A stretch of DNA of 50,945 nucleotides from Microbacterium sp. Leaf159 (GTDB lineage Bacteria; Actinomycetota; Actinomycetes; Actinomycetales; Microbacteriaceae). This document shows, one piece after another, positions 1 through 9,431 of this stretch (the first letter of the stretch is position 1; each line of letters opens with the position of its first letter). A program made the position numbers and the translations under genes. The notes under the pieces were generated by a model that was not told where the DNA came from, ran no database searches, and saw nothing but the letters and a program-made list of their open reading frames with translations. The DNA is taken from the NCBI RefSeq assembly GCF_001423615.1, contig NZ_LMOU01000001.1, positions 1 through 50,945 of the forward strand. Reading direction: 5' to 3'.

Positions 1-54
1 AGCGCCGATGGTACTGCAGGGGGGACCCTGTGGGAGAGTAGGACACCGCCGGAC
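1..54 (+). rRNA. rrf: 5S ribosomal RNA, 3' part
   Basis: The window opens inside a 5S rRNA gene. The 3' half is recognisable by GCGCCGATGGTACTGC, GGGAGAGTAGG and the closing CACCGCCG that pairs with the missing 5' end. It is followed at once by a terminator, so this is the end of an rRNA operon. The exact 3' end is estimated to within a few bases. Confidence 0.9.
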
Positions 55-65
55 TTCTTTTAAGC

Positions 66-96
66 AAATGGCCACCCATCGTTGGGTGGCCATTTT
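66..96 (+). terminator. Rho-independent terminator of the rRNA operon
   Basis: A perfect 13-bp stem (AAATGGCCACCCA, 66-78, with its complement at 83-95) closes on a four-base loop and runs into TTTT. It lies directly downstream of the 5S gene and separates it from the next coding region. Confidence 0.9.
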
Positions 97-126
97 GCGT
101 TAACAACATCTAGAACAGGGAGCATC

Positions 127-2436
127 ATGCCGGAAGACCAAGAGCGCCGTCCGCGTCGCAACGACGACAATGGATCGCGCGGTCACCGTCCTTCCGGCGG
201 ACGCCCCGACCAGAACCGCAGCAGCGGCCCCCGTCGCGATGACGCTCCTCGTTCGGGTGGGTACAACCGCGATAACCGTGATGGTGGTGCTCCTCGTTCG
301 GGTGGGTACAACCGCGACAACCGTGACGGTGGTGCTCCCCGTTCCGGTGGGTACAACCGCGATAGTGGTGCTCCCCGTTCGGGCGGCTACAACCGCGATG
401 GTGGTGCTCCCCGCTCGGGTGGGTACAACCGCGACGACCGTGACGGTGGTGCTCCCCGCACGGGTGGCTACAGCCGTGACAACCGCGATGGTGGTGCTCC
501 CCGCACGGGTGGCTACAGCCGTGACGGCGGTGCCCCTCGCTCTGGTGGGTACAACCGCGACAACCGCGATGGTGGTGCACCTCGCTCGGGTGGGTACAAC
601 CGCGACAACCGCGACGGAGGAGCCCCTCGCTCCGGTGGGTACAACCGCGACGGTGCTGCTCCTCGCACGGGTGGGTACAACCGCGACAACCGTGATGGTG
701 GTGCTCCTCGCACGGGTGGGTACAACCGCGATAACCGCGACGGTGGTGCTCCTCGTTCGGGTGGGTACAACCGCGACAACCGCGATGGTGGTGCACCTCG
801 CTCGGGCGGGTACAACCGCGACAACCGCGACGGCGGTGCCCCTCGTTCGGGCGGTTACAACCGTGACGGCGGTGCTCCCCGTTCCGGTGGGTACAACCGT
901 GATGGCGGTGCACCTCGCACGGGTGGCTACAACCGGGACAACCGCGATGGCGGTGCTCCCCGCACAGGTGGCTACAACGGGGACAACCGCGATGGCGGTG
1001 CTCCCCGTTCCGGTGGGTATAACCGCGATGGTGGTGCCCCTCGCTCCGGTGGGTACAACCGCGACGGCGGTGCTCCCCGTACGGGTGGCTATAACCGTGA
1101 CAACCGCGACGGCGGTGCCCCTCGCTCCGGTGGGTACAACCGCGATGGCGGTGCTCCTCGCACGGGTGGGTACAACCGGGACAACCGCGATGGTGGTGCT
1201 CCCCGCACGGGTGGGTACAACCGGGACAACCGCGATGGCGGTGCGCCCCGTACGGGTGGCTACAACCGTGACAACCGCGATGGCGGTGCGCCCCGCACCG
1301 GTGGGTACAACCGCGACAACCGCGATGGTGGTGCGCCCCGCCAGGACCGTGACTCGTCTCGCTCCTACCCGCAGCGCGGGGGAGCGGGTCGCGAACGTCC
1401 CGTCCAGGCCGATGGTGATCGTCCGCGGTTCAACGACCCGCACATCCCTGATGAGGTCACTGCGCGCGATCTGCACACCTCTGCTCGCAACGAGCTGAAG
1501 ACGCTGAGCAAGGAGAACGCCGACCTCGTCGCGCGTCACCTGGCCATGGCATCCCGTCTCATCGACGAAGACCCTGCACTCGCCCACGAGCACGCCCTCG
1601 CGGCGTCGCGTCGCGCAGGTCGTATCGCCATCGTCCGCGAGACGCTCGGCATCACGGCCTATGCGACCGAGGACTTCGCTCTTGCTCTCCGCGAGCTGCG
1701 CACGTACCGTCGCATCTCCGGCAAGGACGATCAGATCGCCCTCATGGTCGACAGCGAGCGCGGGATCGGTCGCCCCGACCGAGCGCTCGAGACCGGCCGC
1801 GCGATCGACCGTTCCGCTCTCACCACCCCCGTTCGCGTCTCGCTGGCGATCGCCATGTCGGGCGCACGTCTCGACCAGGGCGACCTGGAACTCGCACTCG
1901 GCGAGCTCGAGATCCCGGAACTCGACCCGGATCGCGCGTTCGAGTGGAGCCCCGCGCTCTTCGCCGCTCGCGCCGCGGTTCTCGAAGATCTGGGACGCAC
2001 CGACGAGGCCGAGTTCTGGGCGCACCGCGCCGAGGTCGCTGCCGAAGCACTCGGTGTCGACGAGGCCGGCGACGAGGAGATCTTCATCGAGGACGGCCTC
2101 ATCGAGGGCGACTTCGACGATGAGGATCACGCTGAGCAGCCCGGCGCTGACGACTCTCACGCTGATGCGGCTGAAGCCGTCACGGACGACGCAGATGCAG
2201 ATGCAGATGCAGATGCAGACGCCAACGACGACGCAGACATCGAGCCCGAACCCTCGATCGACGACGAGGTGCGCGAGCTTCTCGGCGAAGACGACGATGA
2301 GTCCGAGTCCGATGAGTCCGAGTCCGATGAGTCCGGGTCCGATGAGTCCGGGACCGACGAGTCCGAGTCCGACGAGTCAGACGTTGCCCGGGAGGACGAG
2401 AAGCGCTCCGCGTCCGAGTCCTCCGAGGATGCGTAG
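127..2436 (+). CDS. Repeat-rich disordered protein with TPR-like middle and acidic tail
   Basis: The 769-residue protein has three parts. Residues about 39-409 are 26 units of GGAPR(S/T)GGYNRD, alternating 12 and 15 residues, rich in Gly, Arg, Tyr and Asp like RGG-type disordered RNA-binding segments. Residues about 440-660 are an ordered, helix-rich, Ala/Leu/Glu region resembling TPR pairs. The end is acidic, with Asp-Ala and Asp-Glu-Ser repeats. The ATG at 127 is preferred to an in-frame TTG at 82 because AGGGAG lies just upstream and the TTG sits inside the terminator. Its place before the HAD gene matches the TPR-like gene (Rv1691 position) of the actinobacterial block. Known relatives have no firm function; RNA or ribosome association is inference from composition. 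Confidence 0.85.
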   Translation: MPEDQERRPRRNDDNGSRGHRPSGGRPDQNRSSGPRRDDAPRSGGYNRDNRDGGAPRSGGYNRDNRDGGAPRSGGYNRDSGAPRSGGYNRDGGAPRSGGYNRDDRDGGAPRTGGYSRDNRDGGAPRTGGYSRDGGAPRSGGYNRDNRDGGAPRSGGYNRDNRDGGAPRSGGYNRDGAAPRTGGYNRDNRDGGAPRTGGYNRDNRDGGAPRSGGYNRDNRDGGAPRSGGYNRDNRDGGAPRSGGYNRDGGAPRSGGYNRDGGAPRTGGYNRDNRDGGAPRTGGYNGDNRDGGAPRSGGYNRDGGAPRSGGYNRDGGAPRTGGYNRDNRDGGAPRSGGYNRDGGAPRTGGYNRDNRDGGAPRTGGYNRDNRDGGAPRTGGYNRDNRDGGAPRTGGYNRDNRDGGAPRQDRDSSRSYPQRGGAGRERPVQADGDRPRFNDPHIPDEVTARDLHTSARNELKTLSKENADLVARHLAMASRLIDEDPALAHEHALAASRRAGRIAIVRETLGITAYATEDFALALRELRTYRRISGKDDQIALMVDSERGIGRPDRALETGRAIDRSALTTPVRVSLAIAMSGARLDQGDLELALGELEIPELDPDRAFEWSPALFAARAAVLEDLGRTDEAEFWAHRAEVAAEALGVDEAGDEEIFIEDGLIEGDFDDEDHAEQPGADDSHADAAEAVTDDADADADADADANDDADIEPEPSIDDEVRELLGEDDDESESDESESDESGSDESGTDESESDESDVAREDEKRSASESSEDA
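241..1353 (+). repeat. In-frame tandem repeat array, 36/45-bp units
   Basis: Twenty-six complete copies plus one degenerate copy encode GGAPR(S/T)GGYNRD with or without an extra NRD. The 45-bp and 36-bp forms are interspersed. Synonymous changes (GGTGGT versus GGCGGT, CGTTCG versus CGCTCC) show the units have diverged while the peptide stayed nearly fixed. One copy has GD for RD and one has GAAPR. Confidence 0.97.
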
Positions 2437-3473
2437 TGGGGTTGTTCTCCAAGAAGCCTGCGCTTCGGACGCCTCTCGACGGGGTGGATGCCGTGCTGGC
2501 GGACCTCGACGGTGTCGTCTATGCGGGGCCGGGCGCTCTGCCGTACGCAGTGGAGAGCCTGAACGCCGCCGCGGCATCTGCGCGACTCGGGTACATCACG
2601 AACAACGCGTCGCGCACGGATGCCTCGGTCGCCGAGCACCTGACGAGCCTCGGCCTCGAAGTCGCGCCGGCCGATGTGATCACCAGCCCGCAGGCGGCGA
2701 TGCGCCTGCTCGCCGGGATCGTTCCGCCACCGGCGACGCTGCTGATCGTCGGGGGAGCAGGACTCGTCGACGAGGCGGAGAAAGCCGGCTACACGGTGAC
2801 CCGCAGCGCTGAGGATGCTCCGGACGCCGTCGTGCAGGGCTTCGCTCCCGAAGTGGCCTGGACCGATCTGGCCGAGGCCGCCTTCGCGCTGAAGGTGCCG
2901 GAGGAAGACGGCGGCATCCCCTGGATCGCCACCAACACCGACTGGACGATCCCGCGCGAACGCGGTGTCGCGCCCGGCAACGGGACGCTCGTGTCCGCCG
3001 TGCACACGGCCATCGGCCGTCTCGCGACCGTTGCAGGAAAGCCCGAGACCCCGATCTTCGAAGAGGCGACGGAGCGTTTCGGCGCGAAGAAGCCCCTGTT
3101 CATCGGAGACCGCCTCGACACCGACATCCTCGGTGCCGTCCGCGCAGGCATCGACTCCGCGCTCGTGCTCACGGGCATCGACCGCCCCAAGCACGTGCTC
3201 GCGGCTCCTGAAGGATCCCGGCCGACGTACATCCTCAGCGATCTTCGGGAACTGCATGAGCCGTACCCCGAGGTCACGTCGAGGGACGGCATCCATTCGG
3301 TGAACGGTGCATCCGTCCGTGTCGTCGGGGCTGACGTCGAGATCGTCGACGAGGGCGACTCGCAGATCGACCTGCTGCGCGCCGGTGCGGCCGCGATCTG
3401 GGCATCCGGAACTCCGGTGTTCGTGCTTCGCGTCCCCGAGCGTCTCTACGACGACCCGTTCCACCGTCCCTGA
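2436..3473 (+). CDS. HAD-IIA (NagD-like) phosphatase
   Basis: A 345-residue protein of the HAD superfamily, subclass IIA, predicted to be a soluble Mg-dependent phosphatase; the substrate cannot be read from sequence. The nucleophile motif DLDGVV is at residues 23-28 (Asp23 and Asp25), TNNAS is motif II, and the acidic motif GDRLDTDILGA lies near residue 225. About 60 residues follow the HAD fold, a tail usual in the actinobacterial version of this gene. The GTG start overlaps the preceding stop by one base (TAGTG), so the two genes are probably translationally coupled. This corresponds to the Rv1692 position of the conserved block. Confidence 0.9.
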   Translation: MGLFSKKPALRTPLDGVDAVLADLDGVVYAGPGALPYAVESLNAAAASARLGYITNNASRTDASVAEHLTSLGLEVAPADVITSPQAAMRLLAGIVPPPATLLIVGGAGLVDEAEKAGYTVTRSAEDAPDAVVQGFAPEVAWTDLAEAAFALKVPEEDGGIPWIATNTDWTIPRERGVAPGNGTLVSAVHTAIGRLATVAGKPETPIFEEATERFGAKKPLFIGDRLDTDILGAVRAGIDSALVLTGIDRPKHVLAAPEGSRPTYILSDLRELHEPYPEVTSRDGIHSVNGASVRVVGADVEIVDEGDSQIDLLRAGAAAIWASGTPVFVLRVPERLYDDPFHRP

Positions 3474-3539
3474 TCAGCACCGGCGCGTGCCAGGTGGCTT
3501 CTGCCGCCGTGGCTCCGCCGACGTGTCGGCGCCGCCGCG

Positions 3540-3545
3540 TACAGT
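3540..3545 (+). promoter_or_regulatory. -10 box (TACAGT) of a leaderless promoter, with upstream palindrome
   Basis: TACAGT ends seven bases before the GTG at 3552, so the transcript should start at the start codon. A perfect palindrome, CGCCGAC-GT-GTCGGCG (3516-3531), sits over the -35 region and could be an operator or a short hairpin. No good -35 box is visible. Confidence 0.6.
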
Positions 3546-3551
3546 AGAACC

Positions 3552-3728
3552 GTGAGCGAAGAGACGACGAATGCACCGACCGACGGTCTGTGGAGTCGCC
3601 TGCGCCTGATCGAGGGTCAGCCTCTCGCTGCCCGGGCGGGCGCATACTCCGGGCTGCACGACGAGCTCTCCCGCCGCCTCGACAGCGGCACGAAGCTCGA
3701 TCAGCGCGACGCGCCGGGTGCCCGATGA
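3552..3728 (+). CDS. 58-residue conserved small protein upstream of tlyA
   Basis: A short soluble protein (MSEETTNAPTDGLWSRLRLI at the start) with no recognisable catalytic motif; it looks mostly helical. A gene of this kind sits between the HAD phosphatase and tlyA in other actinobacteria (Rv1693 position). Its stop overlaps the tlyA start as ATGA (3725-3728), so it is probably coupled to tlyA. The GTG start is supported by the TACAGT box seven bases upstream. It could serve mainly as a translated leader for tlyA; its own role is unknown. Confidence 0.75.
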   Translation: MSEETTNAPTDGLWSRLRLIEGQPLAARAGAYSGLHDELSRRLDSGTKLDQRDAPGAR

Positions 3729-4522
3729 CGCGACTCGACGCCGCCCTCGCCGCGCGAGGTCTCGCCCGTTCGCGCACCCACGCCGCCACTCTGATCGCAG
3801 AAGGCGTGGTGAGCATCGACGGCCGACCGGTGGTGAAGGCGTCGACGCCCGTCGCTGATTCCGCCGAGATCACCGTCGCGGCGACCGATCACTACGTCGG
3901 CCGCGCGGCCCACAAGCTGATCGCCGCACTCGACGGCTTCGCGATCTCTGTCGAGGGGCGCCTCGCGCTCGACATGGGAGCCTCCACGGGCGGATTCACC
4001 CAGGTGCTCCGCGAGCGCGGAGCTCGTCGGGTTCTCGCTGTCGACGTCGGGCACGACCAGATGGCGTCGTCCATCGCGGCCGACCCGGCCGTCGTGCTCG
4101 TCGAGGGCTACAACGTCCGTCACATGACGCCCGAGAACCTGACGGACGTCACGGGTGAGACCGAGGCTCCCGACCTGATCGTCGGCGATCTCTCCTTCAT
4201 CTCCCTCGAGCTCGTGCTTCCCGCAGTCGCGGATGTCGCGGCTCCCACGGCCGACATCGTGCTGCTGGTGAAGCCGCAGTTCGAGGTCGGGCGCACCGCG
4301 GTGCGCGGCGGGCTCGTCACCGACCCCGCGACTCGCGCGGACGCCGTGGCTCGCACCGCATGGAGCGCATTCGACGCAGGGCTCGGGATGCTCGGCATCC
4401 TTCCCTCCCCGATCCTGGGGACCCACGGCAACTCGGAGTATCTTCTGCACCTCGCGCCGGGGCGCGGAAGCGATCCGTCAGAATGGTCGGACCGCATCAA
4501 CACACTGGCAGGGAGACGATGA
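3725..4522 (+). CDS. tlyA: TlyA family rRNA 2'-O-methyltransferase / hemolysin-like
   Basis: The 265-residue protein has an N-terminal S4 RNA-binding domain (about residues 1-62, RLDAALAARGLARSRTHAATL) and a C-terminal FtsJ-like Rossmann methyltransferase domain. The SAM site is seen in LDMGASTGGFTQVL. The Lys-Asp-Lys-Glu set expected for ribose methylation fits GRAAHK, GDLSFIS, VKPQFE and a late Glu. Mycobacterial TlyA methylates 16S C1409 and 23S C1920 and this confers capreomycin sensitivity; the same role is inferred here. It overlaps both neighbours by ATGA. Confidence 0.93.
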   Translation: MTRLDAALAARGLARSRTHAATLIAEGVVSIDGRPVVKASTPVADSAEITVAATDHYVGRAAHKLIAALDGFAISVEGRLALDMGASTGGFTQVLRERGARRVLAVDVGHDQMASSIAADPAVVLVEGYNVRHMTPENLTDVTGETEAPDLIVGDLSFISLELVLPAVADVAAPTADIVLLVKPQFEVGRTAVRGGLVTDPATRADAVARTAWSAFDAGLGMLGILPSPILGTHGNSEYLLHLAPGRGSDPSEWSDRINTLAGRR

Positions 4523-5433
4523 ACGAGCGCAACATCCTGGTCGTCGCCCACGCCGGGCGCGAAGACACCGTCGACGCGGCCCGGAAGGTGATCGATGAAC
4601 TCCGCGGCGCCGGTGCGCGTCCGGTGCTCGCGGCCGACGACAGCGTCGACCTGCGCGCGGTCGACCCTCGCTTCGCCGACGTCGACGTGCTCGGCGAGAC
4701 GGTGCAGCAGGAAGAACTCGAACTCGCCATCGTCCTCGGAGGCGACGGTACGATCCTCCGCGCCGCCGAGCTCGTGCGCGGCTGCGCGGCACCGGTGCTC
4801 GGGATCAACATGGGCCACGTCGGGTTCCTCGCCGAGATCGATCGGGACGACATGGACGCTGCCGTGCGCCGCGTCATCGACCGCGACTACGAGGTCGAGG
4901 ATCGTCTGGCGCTGTCCGTGCGGGTCAAGGACGTCGACGGCACGGTCGTCTACGAGACCTTCGCCCTCAACGAGGCGACGGTCGAGAAGGCCAGTCGTGA
5001 GCGCATGATCGAGGTCGTGCTCGAGATCGACGGACTCCCGCTGTCGAGTTTCGGCTGCGACGGCATGGTCGTGTCGACCCCGACCGGGTCCACCGCCTAC
5101 AACTTCTCGGCAGGAGGCCCTGTCATCTGGCCGAGCGTCGAGGCCATCGCCGTCGTGCCGCTCTCAGCCCACGCACTGTTCGCGAAGCCGCTCGTCGTCA
5201 GCCCGGACGCCGCAGTGGCGATCGAGATGCTCGAAGGCACTTCGGGCGCCGGCATCCTCTGGTGCGACGGGCGACGATCGCACGATCTTCCGCCGGGCGC
5301 CCGCGTGGTGGTGCGGCGCTCGTCGCGCCCCGTGCGGCTCGCCCGTCTGCACCCCACCGAGTTCACGAACCGGTTGGTGCGCAAGTTCCAGCTGCCGGTC
5401 GCGGGCTGGAGAGGACAGGGGCCGACCGCATGA
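4519..5433 (+). CDS. nadK: NAD kinase
   Basis: ATP (or polyphosphate) dependent NAD kinase that makes NADP, cytosolic, 304 residues, the normal family length. The diagnostic GGDGT motif is at residues 74-78, followed by GINMGHVGFLAEI, the NEATV motif and STPTGSTAY of the NAD site. The ATG at 4519 overlaps the tlyA stop by four bases (ATGA), and its own stop overlaps recN the same way, so tlyA-nadK-recN form a coupled chain as in mycobacteria. Confidence 0.96.
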   Translation: MNERNILVVAHAGREDTVDAARKVIDELRGAGARPVLAADDSVDLRAVDPRFADVDVLGETVQQEELELAIVLGGDGTILRAAELVRGCAAPVLGINMGHVGFLAEIDRDDMDAAVRRVIDRDYEVEDRLALSVRVKDVDGTVVYETFALNEATVEKASRERMIEVVLEIDGLPLSSFGCDGMVVSTPTGSTAYNFSAGGPVIWPSVEAIAVVPLSAHALFAKPLVVSPDAAVAIEMLEGTSGAGILWCDGRRSHDLPPGARVVVRRSSRPVRLARLHPTEFTNRLVRKFQLPVAGWRGQGPTA

Positions 5434-7121
5434 TCGAGGAGATGCGGATGCAGGGGCTCGGCGTGATCGCCGATGCCGTGCTGCCTCTCGGCGCAGGGTT
5501 CACCGCCATCACCGGCGAGACCGGTGCGGGCAAGACCATGGTCGTTACAGGGTTGGGGTTGCTGCTCGGTCAGCGTGCGGATTCCGGTGCAGTGCGGGCA
5601 GGAGCGATGCAGGCATCGGTCGCCGGAGTCTGGATCGTCCCCGAGACCGGCGAGGTCGCCGACATCGTCGCGGACGCCGGGGGAGAGCTGGAGCCCGCAG
5701 GAGCGGGCGCTGCCGAGCTGTACGTGTCGCGCACTCTCAGTGCCGAAGGGCGCAGCCGCGCGAGCGTCGGAGGCCGCGCAGCGCCTGCCGGGGTGCTCTC
5801 CGCCCTCGCCGAGGAACTCGTCGTCGTCCACGGACAGTCCGAGCAGCTTCGACTGCGCTCGTCCGCGGCTCAGCGCGATGCTCTCGACCGCTTCGGAGGT
5901 GCCTCCATCGCCACAGCGCTCGAGGCTTACGCGTCGTCGTTCGCGCACTGGCGCGAGCTCGACGCCGAGATCATCGACATCACGGAGAACCGCGATCGGC
6001 GGGCCGAAGAGGCCGCGCGTCTGCGCGAGGCCCTCGCTCTGATCGAGGCCGCTGCGCCCGAGCCGGGCGAGGACGTCGAGCTGTCCGCGCGGGCCGAACG
6101 CCTGGCGAATGCCGAGGAGCTCCGTCTCGCCGCCTCCCTGGCCCACGGCGCGCTCTCGAACGAAGAGGGCGAGCCCGACGCATCCGCTCTGATCGCCGAA
6201 GCGCGTCGAGCGCTCGAGCGCGTCTCCGACACGTCTCTCACCGAGATCTCCGCCGGCCTCGCCGACATCGGCTATCGCATCGCCGATGTCGCAGGCCAGC
6301 TGTCCGCGTACCTCGCCGATCTCGACGAGACCGGCCCTCATGAGCTCGCAGCGGTCGAGGAGCGCCGCGCGGCCCTCGGCACCCTGATCCGCGCGCACGG
6401 TTCGCTCGACGAGGCTCTGGAGCTGTGGCAGACGGGTTCTGCTCGACTCGCCGAACTCGACGACGACGGCGAGCGACTGGATCGGCTCGAGGCGGAGCGC
6501 GACGCCGCTCGCACCGAACTCGACGCCCATGCGGATGCACTGACCGCCGAGCGCACGGCATCCGCCGCGAAGCTCGGCGTCGCCGTGAGCGATGAGCTGC
6601 ACGCGCTCGCGATGCCCGACGCGCGACTCGAGGTCGCCGTCACGCCGGGCGCCGAGAGCGCGCACGGCCGCGATGACGTCGCGATCCTGCTCGCGCCGCA
6701 TCCCGGAGCCGAGCCGCGATCGGTCGGCAAGGGGGCGTCCGGAGGAGAGCTTTCCCGTGTCATGCTCGCGATCGAGGTCGTGATCGCCGGGACAGACCCT
6801 GTGCCGACCTTCGTGTTCGACGAGGTCGATGCCGGCATCGGCGGGGCTGCGGCGATCGAAGTCGGACGACGACTCGCCCGACTCGCCGAGAAGTCTCAGG
6901 TCATCGCGGTGACGCATCTCGCACAGGTCGCGGCGTTCGCCACGAACCATCTGTCGGTCGTCAAATCCCACGATGGCGCGGTCACGGCGTCCAGTGTCCG
7001 CCGTCTGGAAGGGGAGGAGCGCGAGGCAGAGATGGCCCGACTGCTCTCCGGACTGACCGATTCGGATGCAGCGATCACCCATGCTCGGGAACTTCTCACC
7101 CTCGGCACCTCCACTGACTGA
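5430..7121 (+). CDS. recN: DNA repair protein RecN
   Basis: SMC-like ATPase for double-strand break repair, 563 residues, typical RecN length. The Walker A motif GETGAGKT is near residue 30, a long charged helical middle provides the coiled coil, and the C-terminal half holds the ABC signature ([16 protein letters not shown]) and Walker B ([12 protein letters not shown]). The ATG overlaps the nadK stop (ATGA). No SOS box is visible in front of it, as expected for a gene inside a coupled operon. Confidence 0.96.
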   Translation: MIEEMRMQGLGVIADAVLPLGAGFTAITGETGAGKTMVVTGLGLLLGQRADSGAVRAGAMQASVAGVWIVPETGEVADIVADAGGELEPAGAGAAELYVSRTLSAEGRSRASVGGRAAPAGVLSALAEELVVVHGQSEQLRLRSSAAQRDALDRFGGASIATALEAYASSFAHWRELDAEIIDITENRDRRAEEAARLREALALIEAAAPEPGEDVELSARAERLANAEELRLAASLAHGALSNEEGEPDASALIAEARRALERVSDTSLTEISAGLADIGYRIADVAGQLSAYLADLDETGPHELAAVEERRAALGTLIRAHGSLDEALELWQTGSARLAELDDDGERLDRLEAERDAARTELDAHADALTAERTASAAKLGVAVSDELHALAMPDARLEVAVTPGAESAHGRDDVAILLAPHPGAEPRSVGKGASGGELSRVMLAIEVVIAGTDPVPTFVFDEVDAGIGGAAAIEVGRRLARLAEKSQVIAVTHLAQVAAFATNHLSVVKSHDGAVTASSVRRLEGEEREAEMARLLSGLTDSDAAITHARELLTLGTSTD

Positions 7122-7127
7122 TAGGAT
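7122..7127 (+). promoter_or_regulatory. Candidate -10 box (TAGGAT) for pyrG
   Basis: TAGGAT lies in the 14-base gap between recN and pyrG and ends nine bases before the GTG at 7136. It would give pyrG its own start with almost no leader. It could also be read through from recN. Confidence 0.45.
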
Positions 7128-7135
7128 CGAAGCCC

Positions 7136-8836
7136 GTGATGAACTCTTCTTCTGCGGGGCCCAAGAACGACACGACCAAGCACATCTTTGTGACGGGTGG
7201 TGTCGTTTCGTCTTTGGGTAAGGGGCTCACTGCCGCAAGCCTCGGAAACCTTCTGACGGCACGCGGACTCCGCGTCGTCATGCAGAAGCTCGACCCGTAC
7301 CTGAACGTCGATCCGGGCACGATGAACCCGTTCCAGCACGGCGAGGTCTTCGTCACGGACGACGGCGCCGAGACCGATCTCGACATCGGACACTACGAGC
7401 GCTTCCTCGACATCAACCTGTCGCAGGCCGCCAACGTCACGACCGGCCAGATCTACTCGCAGGTCATCGCCCGCGAGCGCCGCGGCGAGTACCTCGGCGA
7501 CACCGTGCAGGTCATCCCGCACATCACCGACGAGATCAAGCGACGCATGCGTCTGCAGGCGACCGAGGATCCCCGTCCCGACGTGATCATCACCGAGGTC
7601 GGCGGCACGGTCGGTGACATCGAATCGCAGCCGTTCCTCGAGGCGGCACGCCAGCTCCGCCACGAACTCGGTCGCGACAGCGTGTTCTTCGTCCACGTGT
7701 CGCTCGTGCCCTTCATGGGTGCGTCGGGCGAGCAGAAGACCAAGCCCACCCAGCACTCGGTCGCAGCCCTCCGCCAGGTCGGCATCCAGCCCGACGCGCT
7801 CGTGCTGCGCAGCGATCGTCCGGTCAGCGAGAGCAACCGCAACAAGATCGCGCTCATGTGCGACGTCGACGCCGAAGGCGTCATCAACACCGTCGACCTG
7901 CCGAGCATCTACGACATCCCGTCGACGCTCAACGACCAGGGACTCGACACGTACATCGTGCGCCGCCTCGGCCTCGATCAGAAGGCCGCGGACGAGGTCG
8001 ACTGGTCGCGTTGGAGCAAGGTTCTGCACGCGGTGCACAACCCCAAGCACGAGGTGACGATCGGCCTGGTCGGCAAGTACATCGACCTCCCCGACGCCTA
8101 CCTCTCGGTCACCGAGGCGCTGAAGGCCGGCGGCTTCGCCCAGGAGACCAAGGTCAACATCCGCTGGATCCCCTCGGACCGCTGCGAGACCCCCGAGGGC
8201 GCGCAGGAGCAGCTCGCCGCACTCGACGGCATCTGCGTGCCCGGTGGATTCGGCATCCGCGGCATCGAGGGCAAGCTCGGTGCGCTGAAGTTCGCACGCG
8301 AGCAGGGCATCCCCACCCTCGGACTCTGCCTCGGCCTGCAGTGCATGGTCATCGAGTACGCCCGCGACGTGGCCGGCATCGCCGGAGCATCCTCGAGCGA
8401 GTTCGACCCCGAGACCACAGAGCCCGTCATCGCGACGATGGCCGAGCAGGTCGAGATCCTCGACGGCGGCGACCTGGGTGGAACCATGCGCCTCGGGCTC
8501 TACCAGGCCGCACTCGCCGAGGGATCGCTGGCGCGCGAGCTGTACGGAGCCCCGGAGGCCTCGGAGCGCCACCGCCACCGCTACGAGGTCAACAACGCGT
8601 ACCGCACGCGTCTCTCCGAGGCCGGTCTCGTGTTCTCCGGGCTGAACCCCGAACTCGACCTCGTCGAGTACGTCGAGCTTCCGCGCGACGTGCACCCGTA
8701 CTACATCGCCACGCAGGCCCACCCCGAGCTCCGCTCGCGTCCGACCGACCCGCACCCGCTGTTCCGCGGTCTGGTCGGAGCCGCGATCGAGCGTCACCGG
8801 TCGAGCGAGCTGTTCGACGTGGAAGCCGATGCATGA
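7136..8836 (+). CDS. pyrG: CTP synthase
   Basis: Makes CTP from UTP, ATP and glutamine; 566 residues. The N-terminal amidoligase domain begins with [13 protein letters not shown], and the C-terminal class I glutamine amidotransferase domain has the oxyanion strand PGGFGIRG, the nucleophile elbow LGLCLGLQ (catalytic Cys) and the HPE motif (AHPELRSR). GTG 7136 is followed directly by ATG 7139, and either could be used; the shared overlap of its stop with the next gene is ATGA. Cytosolic, last step of pyrimidine nucleotide synthesis. Confidence 0.97.
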   Translation: MMNSSSAGPKNDTTKHIFVTGGVVSSLGKGLTAASLGNLLTARGLRVVMQKLDPYLNVDPGTMNPFQHGEVFVTDDGAETDLDIGHYERFLDINLSQAANVTTGQIYSQVIARERRGEYLGDTVQVIPHITDEIKRRMRLQATEDPRPDVIITEVGGTVGDIESQPFLEAARQLRHELGRDSVFFVHVSLVPFMGASGEQKTKPTQHSVAALRQVGIQPDALVLRSDRPVSESNRNKIALMCDVDAEGVINTVDLPSIYDIPSTLNDQGLDTYIVRRLGLDQKAADEVDWSRWSKVLHAVHNPKHEVTIGLVGKYIDLPDAYLSVTEALKAGGFAQETKVNIRWIPSDRCETPEGAQEQLAALDGICVPGGFGIRGIEGKLGALKFAREQGIPTLGLCLGLQCMVIEYARDVAGIAGASSSEFDPETTEPVIATMAEQVEILDGGDLGGTMRLGLYQAALAEGSLARELYGAPEASERHRHRYEVNNAYRTRLSEAGLVFSGLNPELDLVEYVELPRDVHPYYIATQAHPELRSRPTDPHPLFRGLVGAAIERHRSSELFDVEADA

Positions 8837-9429
8837 GTTCGGCGGAGCCGATGCCTGATCTCGACGCGCTGCGGGACGAGCCCTTCGAGCCCGAGGTCCT
8901 CCACAGCGAGGTCGGGTTCGAGGGCGTCGTCTGGAACGTGCGTGACGACCGCGTGCGCTACGGCGACGGCGAGATCCGCCGCCAGTATGTCGCGCACACG
9001 GGGGCCGTCGCGATCCTCGCGCTCGATGACGACGGGCGCGTGCTGCTGATCCAGCAGTATCGGCACCCGATCCGTCACCGCGACTGGGAGCTGCCCGCCG
9101 GCCTGCTCGACATGCCGGGGGAGGAGCCCGTCGAGGCTGCTCGCCGCGAGCTCGCCGAGGAGGCCGACCTGGTCGCCGCCGACTGGGAGCCCCTCGTCTC
9201 GTCGTGGACCACACCCGGCGGCAACGACGAGGTGATCCACATCTTCCTCGCTACGGGTATCTCGGCAGCACCGTCCGCGCATGCGCGGGAGGACGAAGAG
9301 GCCGACATCCGCGTCGAATGGGTTGCTCTCGACGACGCGGTCAGCGCCGTGCTCGACGGCCGCATGCGCAACGGCATCCTCAGCATCGGTGTGCTCGCGG
9401 CCGCGCAGAGGCTGCGCGACCGGAGCTGA
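8833..9429 (+). CDS. NUDIX hydrolase, ADP-ribose pyrophosphatase type
   Basis: A 198-residue NUDIX protein. The box reads [20 protein letters not shown] followed by EEAD, with the one-residue insertion seen in the mycobacterial Rv1700 ADP-ribose pyrophosphatase, which occupies the same position after pyrG. Metal-binding Glu residues of the REL-EE core are intact. Predicted to cleave ADP-ribose to AMP and ribose phosphate; the substrate is inferred from context and box shape. The ATG overlaps the pyrG stop (ATGA). Confidence 0.88.
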   Translation: MSSAEPMPDLDALRDEPFEPEVLHSEVGFEGVVWNVRDDRVRYGDGEIRRQYVAHTGAVAILALDDDGRVLLIQQYRHPIRHRDWELPAGLLDMPGEEPVEAARRELAEEADLVAADWEPLVSSWTTPGGNDEVIHIFLATGISAAPSAHAREDEEADIRVEWVALDDAVSAVLDGRMRNGILSIGVLAAAQRLRDRS

Positions 9430-9431
9430 GC

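Noticed and set aside
82..126. TTG start for the repeat protein
   Set aside because: It lies inside the rRNA terminator stem; the ATG at 127 has a proper ribosome-binding site.
241..1353. CRISPR-like array
   Set aside because: Units are contiguous with no unique spacers, are coding, and differ by synonymous codons.
100..2160. Minus-strand open frame of 686 codons, and two other long frames, across the repeat gene
   Set aside because: A periodic sequence with 36/45-bp units keeps all frames open once one is open. The plus frame has the ribosome-binding site, the ordered middle and the conserved neighbours.
5097..7082. Minus-strand open frame of 661 codons opposite nadK and recN
   Set aside because: Shadow of two certain genes with no motif of its own.
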